A DNA stretch of 64,000 bases, taken from the NCBI RefSeq assembly GCF_015831355.1, contig NZ_JADWYR010000001.1, forward strand, positions 2,232,001-2,296,000. The letters are read 5' to 3'. The notes under the pieces are model-generated. The model saw only the letters and a program-made list of their open reading frames with translations, ran no database searches and was not told the DNA's origin. A program made the translations under genes and the position numbers. Position 1 is the first letter of the stretch, and each line of letters opens with the position of its first letter. The stretch comes from Panacibacter microcysteis. GTDB taxonomy: Bacteria; Bacteroidota; Bacteroidia; Chitinophagales; Chitinophagaceae. Shown here one piece after another: positions 62,805 through 64,000 of this stretch.

Positions 62805-64000
62805 TTATTGCCAGCCACCACCCAACGCACGGTACAATTGGATCAATGCAACAAACACATCTTTCCTGGTATCATTGAGTTCAAACTCTGCCTGCAATAC
62901 GCTTTTTTGCGCGGTGATTACCTCGAGATAAGAAGCATAGCCGGCCACGTAAAGATCATTTGCCGAAGAAACGCCAGACCGCAACTCTTCCACCTCTTTG
63001 GATTTTAGTTGTTGCATGTGCCTTTTGTTTTCAATATCGTTGAGCCCCGTATGCACTTCTGTAAAACTGTTGATGAGCGACTGCTGAAACCTGTAAAATG
63101 CTTCCTGCTGATTTGCGCCGGCAAGTTTGTAGCTGGCATATAGCTCTTTCTTATTCAGCAATGGCGCCGTAAGACCACCGATGATGCCATACGCTACAGA
63201 TCCGGTGTTTAGCAATAAGTTTGCTTTGAATGCATTGAGGCCAAGATAGGGTGTAATGGTAAGCGAAGGTAACGATGCAGCCTTTGCAGCAGCAACATCA
63301 AACTTTGTTGCTTCGAGTTCGAGTGAAGCCTGTTGTACATCAGGCCTTCTTGTAAGCAATGTTGCAGGAATGCCTGCATTGATGATTGAAGGCAAGGTAC
63401 TGTTCAATGTATTACTATCCCTGGCTATAGATTGCGGGTAGCGGCCAAGCAGGTAGTTCATACTGTTTTCCACCTGTACAATTTCCTGTTTGGTGCTGTA
63501 TTCAAAACTTTGTGTATTGTAGAGCTGCGCCTGGAATTGTTGCACAGCAAGCTGTGTGGCACGGCCCGTTTCCTTCATTACCCTGACAATATCTAATGCA
63601 TCCTGCTGGTATTTGATATTGCGTTGGATGATCTTTAACTGGTTATCCAGCGCCAGCAGGTTGTAATACCCTGAAGCAATATCGGCCACAAGCGATGTAA
63701 CGATAAATTGCCTGCCTTTTTCAGATGCCAGCAACCTTGAAGCTGCTGCCTTTTTGCTGTTCTTTAATTTGCCCCACAAATCAATCTCCCAGTTGCTGCG
63801 CAGGCCAAGAAAAAAGTCTGGCGTAACAGGATAAGGAATGGTCCTGTCTTTATCTATGTTCTCAGAAAAATTGGTATCGAAGTTTCCAACACCGTTCATG
63901 GTATAATTACCAAACTTATCAATGCCCGTACTGGCAACCGCATTAACCGAAGGCAAAAAAGCACCTTTCGCTCTTCGCACGATGGCTTTTGCGGCCTCAA
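62805..64000 (-). CDS. TolC/NodT-type efflux outer membrane factor, N-terminus beyond window
   Basis: The frame is open to the window edge; an internal GTG at 63980 is not a credible start because codons upstream (EAAKAIVRRAKGAFLPSV) continue the family pattern. The visible ~398 residues match outer-membrane factors of RND efflux systems (NodT/OprM type): GLRSNWEIDLWGKLKNSKKAA, RRPDVQQASLELEATKFDVAAAKAASLPSLTITPYLGL, SYKLAGANQQEAFYRFQQSLINSFTEV and the C-terminal LIQLYRALGGGWQ. They form the trimeric channel through the outer membrane. Partner pump genes are expected further upstream, outside the window. Confidence 0.94.
   Translation of the reverse strand, partial: EAAKAIVRRAKGAFLPSVNAVASTGIDKFGNYTMNGVGNFDTNFSENIDKDRTIPYPVTPDFFLGLRSNWEIDLWGKLKNSKKAAASRLLASEKGRQFIVTSLVADIASGYYNLLALDNQLKIIQRNIKYQQDALDIVRVMKETGRATQLAVQQFQAQLYNTQSFEYSTKQEIVQVENSMNYLLGRYPQSIARDSNTLNSTLPSIINAGIPATLLTRRPDVQQASLELEATKFDVAAAKAASLPSLTITPYLGLNAFKANLLLNTGSVAYGIIGGLTAPLLNKKELYASYKLAGANQQEAFYRFQQSLINSFTEVHTGLNDIENKRHMQQLKSKEVEELRSGVSSANDLYVAGYASYLEVITAQKSVLQAEFELNDTRKDVFVALIQLYRALGGGWQ

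Overview
The window looks like a chromosomal segment of a Bacteroidota bacterium, most likely family Chitinophagaceae. This rests on family recognition and has not been tested by a search. Supporting signs are weak ribosome binding sites with TAnnTTTG-like minus-7 boxes (for example at 6630, 8887, 45828 and 60628), many SPI/SPII secreted proteins, the FtsX / DUF3098 / UppP gene order, 7TMR-DISM and multi-PAS histidine kinases, and a UMF1-type MFS carrier. No phage, plasmid, integrase, transposase, rRNA, tRNA or CRISPR array was recognised.

Layout. 1-6.5 kb: the end of a GlxA-type regulator, an operon led by an M1-peptidase-like protein that has lost its zinc site, a DinB-fold protein, a secreted TIM-barrel sugar isomerase/epimerase, TspO and a frameshifted small membrane gene. 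6.6-12 kb: typA, a PfkB kinase and a PepO-like M13 lipoprotein peptidase. 12.4-18.3 kb (minus): a TetR-HlyD-ABC-ABC-permease-permease drug-export cluster. 18.5-25.8 kb: a DUF1080 protein, two lipoproteins, a four-gene lipoprotein / membrane protein / histidine kinase / response regulator cassette, and a Gfo/Idh/MocA oxidoreductase. 26-29 kb: a second Gfo/Idh protein with a polyprenyl-phosphate sugar transferase. 29-38 kb: ligA, a HerA-like ATPase, an MBL hydrolase, a UMF1 transporter, uppP, DUF3098 and ftsX. 38-48.6 kb: leuS, a seven-PAS histidine kinase with its receiver protein, a P5C dehydrogenase and ispD. 48.7-64 kb: an acyltransferase-fold protein, an intact M1 peptidase, a 7TMR-DISM hybrid kinase, a free-standing C-terminal half of carB, zinc-ribbon and CPBP membrane proteins, an M28 peptidase, a DEAD-box helicase and a truncated TolC-family protein.

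The most striking feature lies between the genes. I found 26 copies of a 20-bp core, GTACAAG(A/T)GTGCGACGCAAC (type A, 15 copies) or GTACAAGTGAGTGACACAAC (type B, 11 copies). All are intergenic, and many are extended by a conserved GGCGATGCCA outer end and an ATGGCGGCTG-containing inner arm. Six times, two copies face each other as terminal inverted repeats around a 160-410 bp spacer. The A/B difference keeps the central dyad (GCG-A-CGC versus GTG-A-CAC). This looks like a high-copy non-autonomous repeat family (MITE/REP-like). Two intergenic regions (52.5-53.05 kb and 57.0-57.4 kb) carry a longer shared composite that also contains a degenerate heptanucleotide tandem array.
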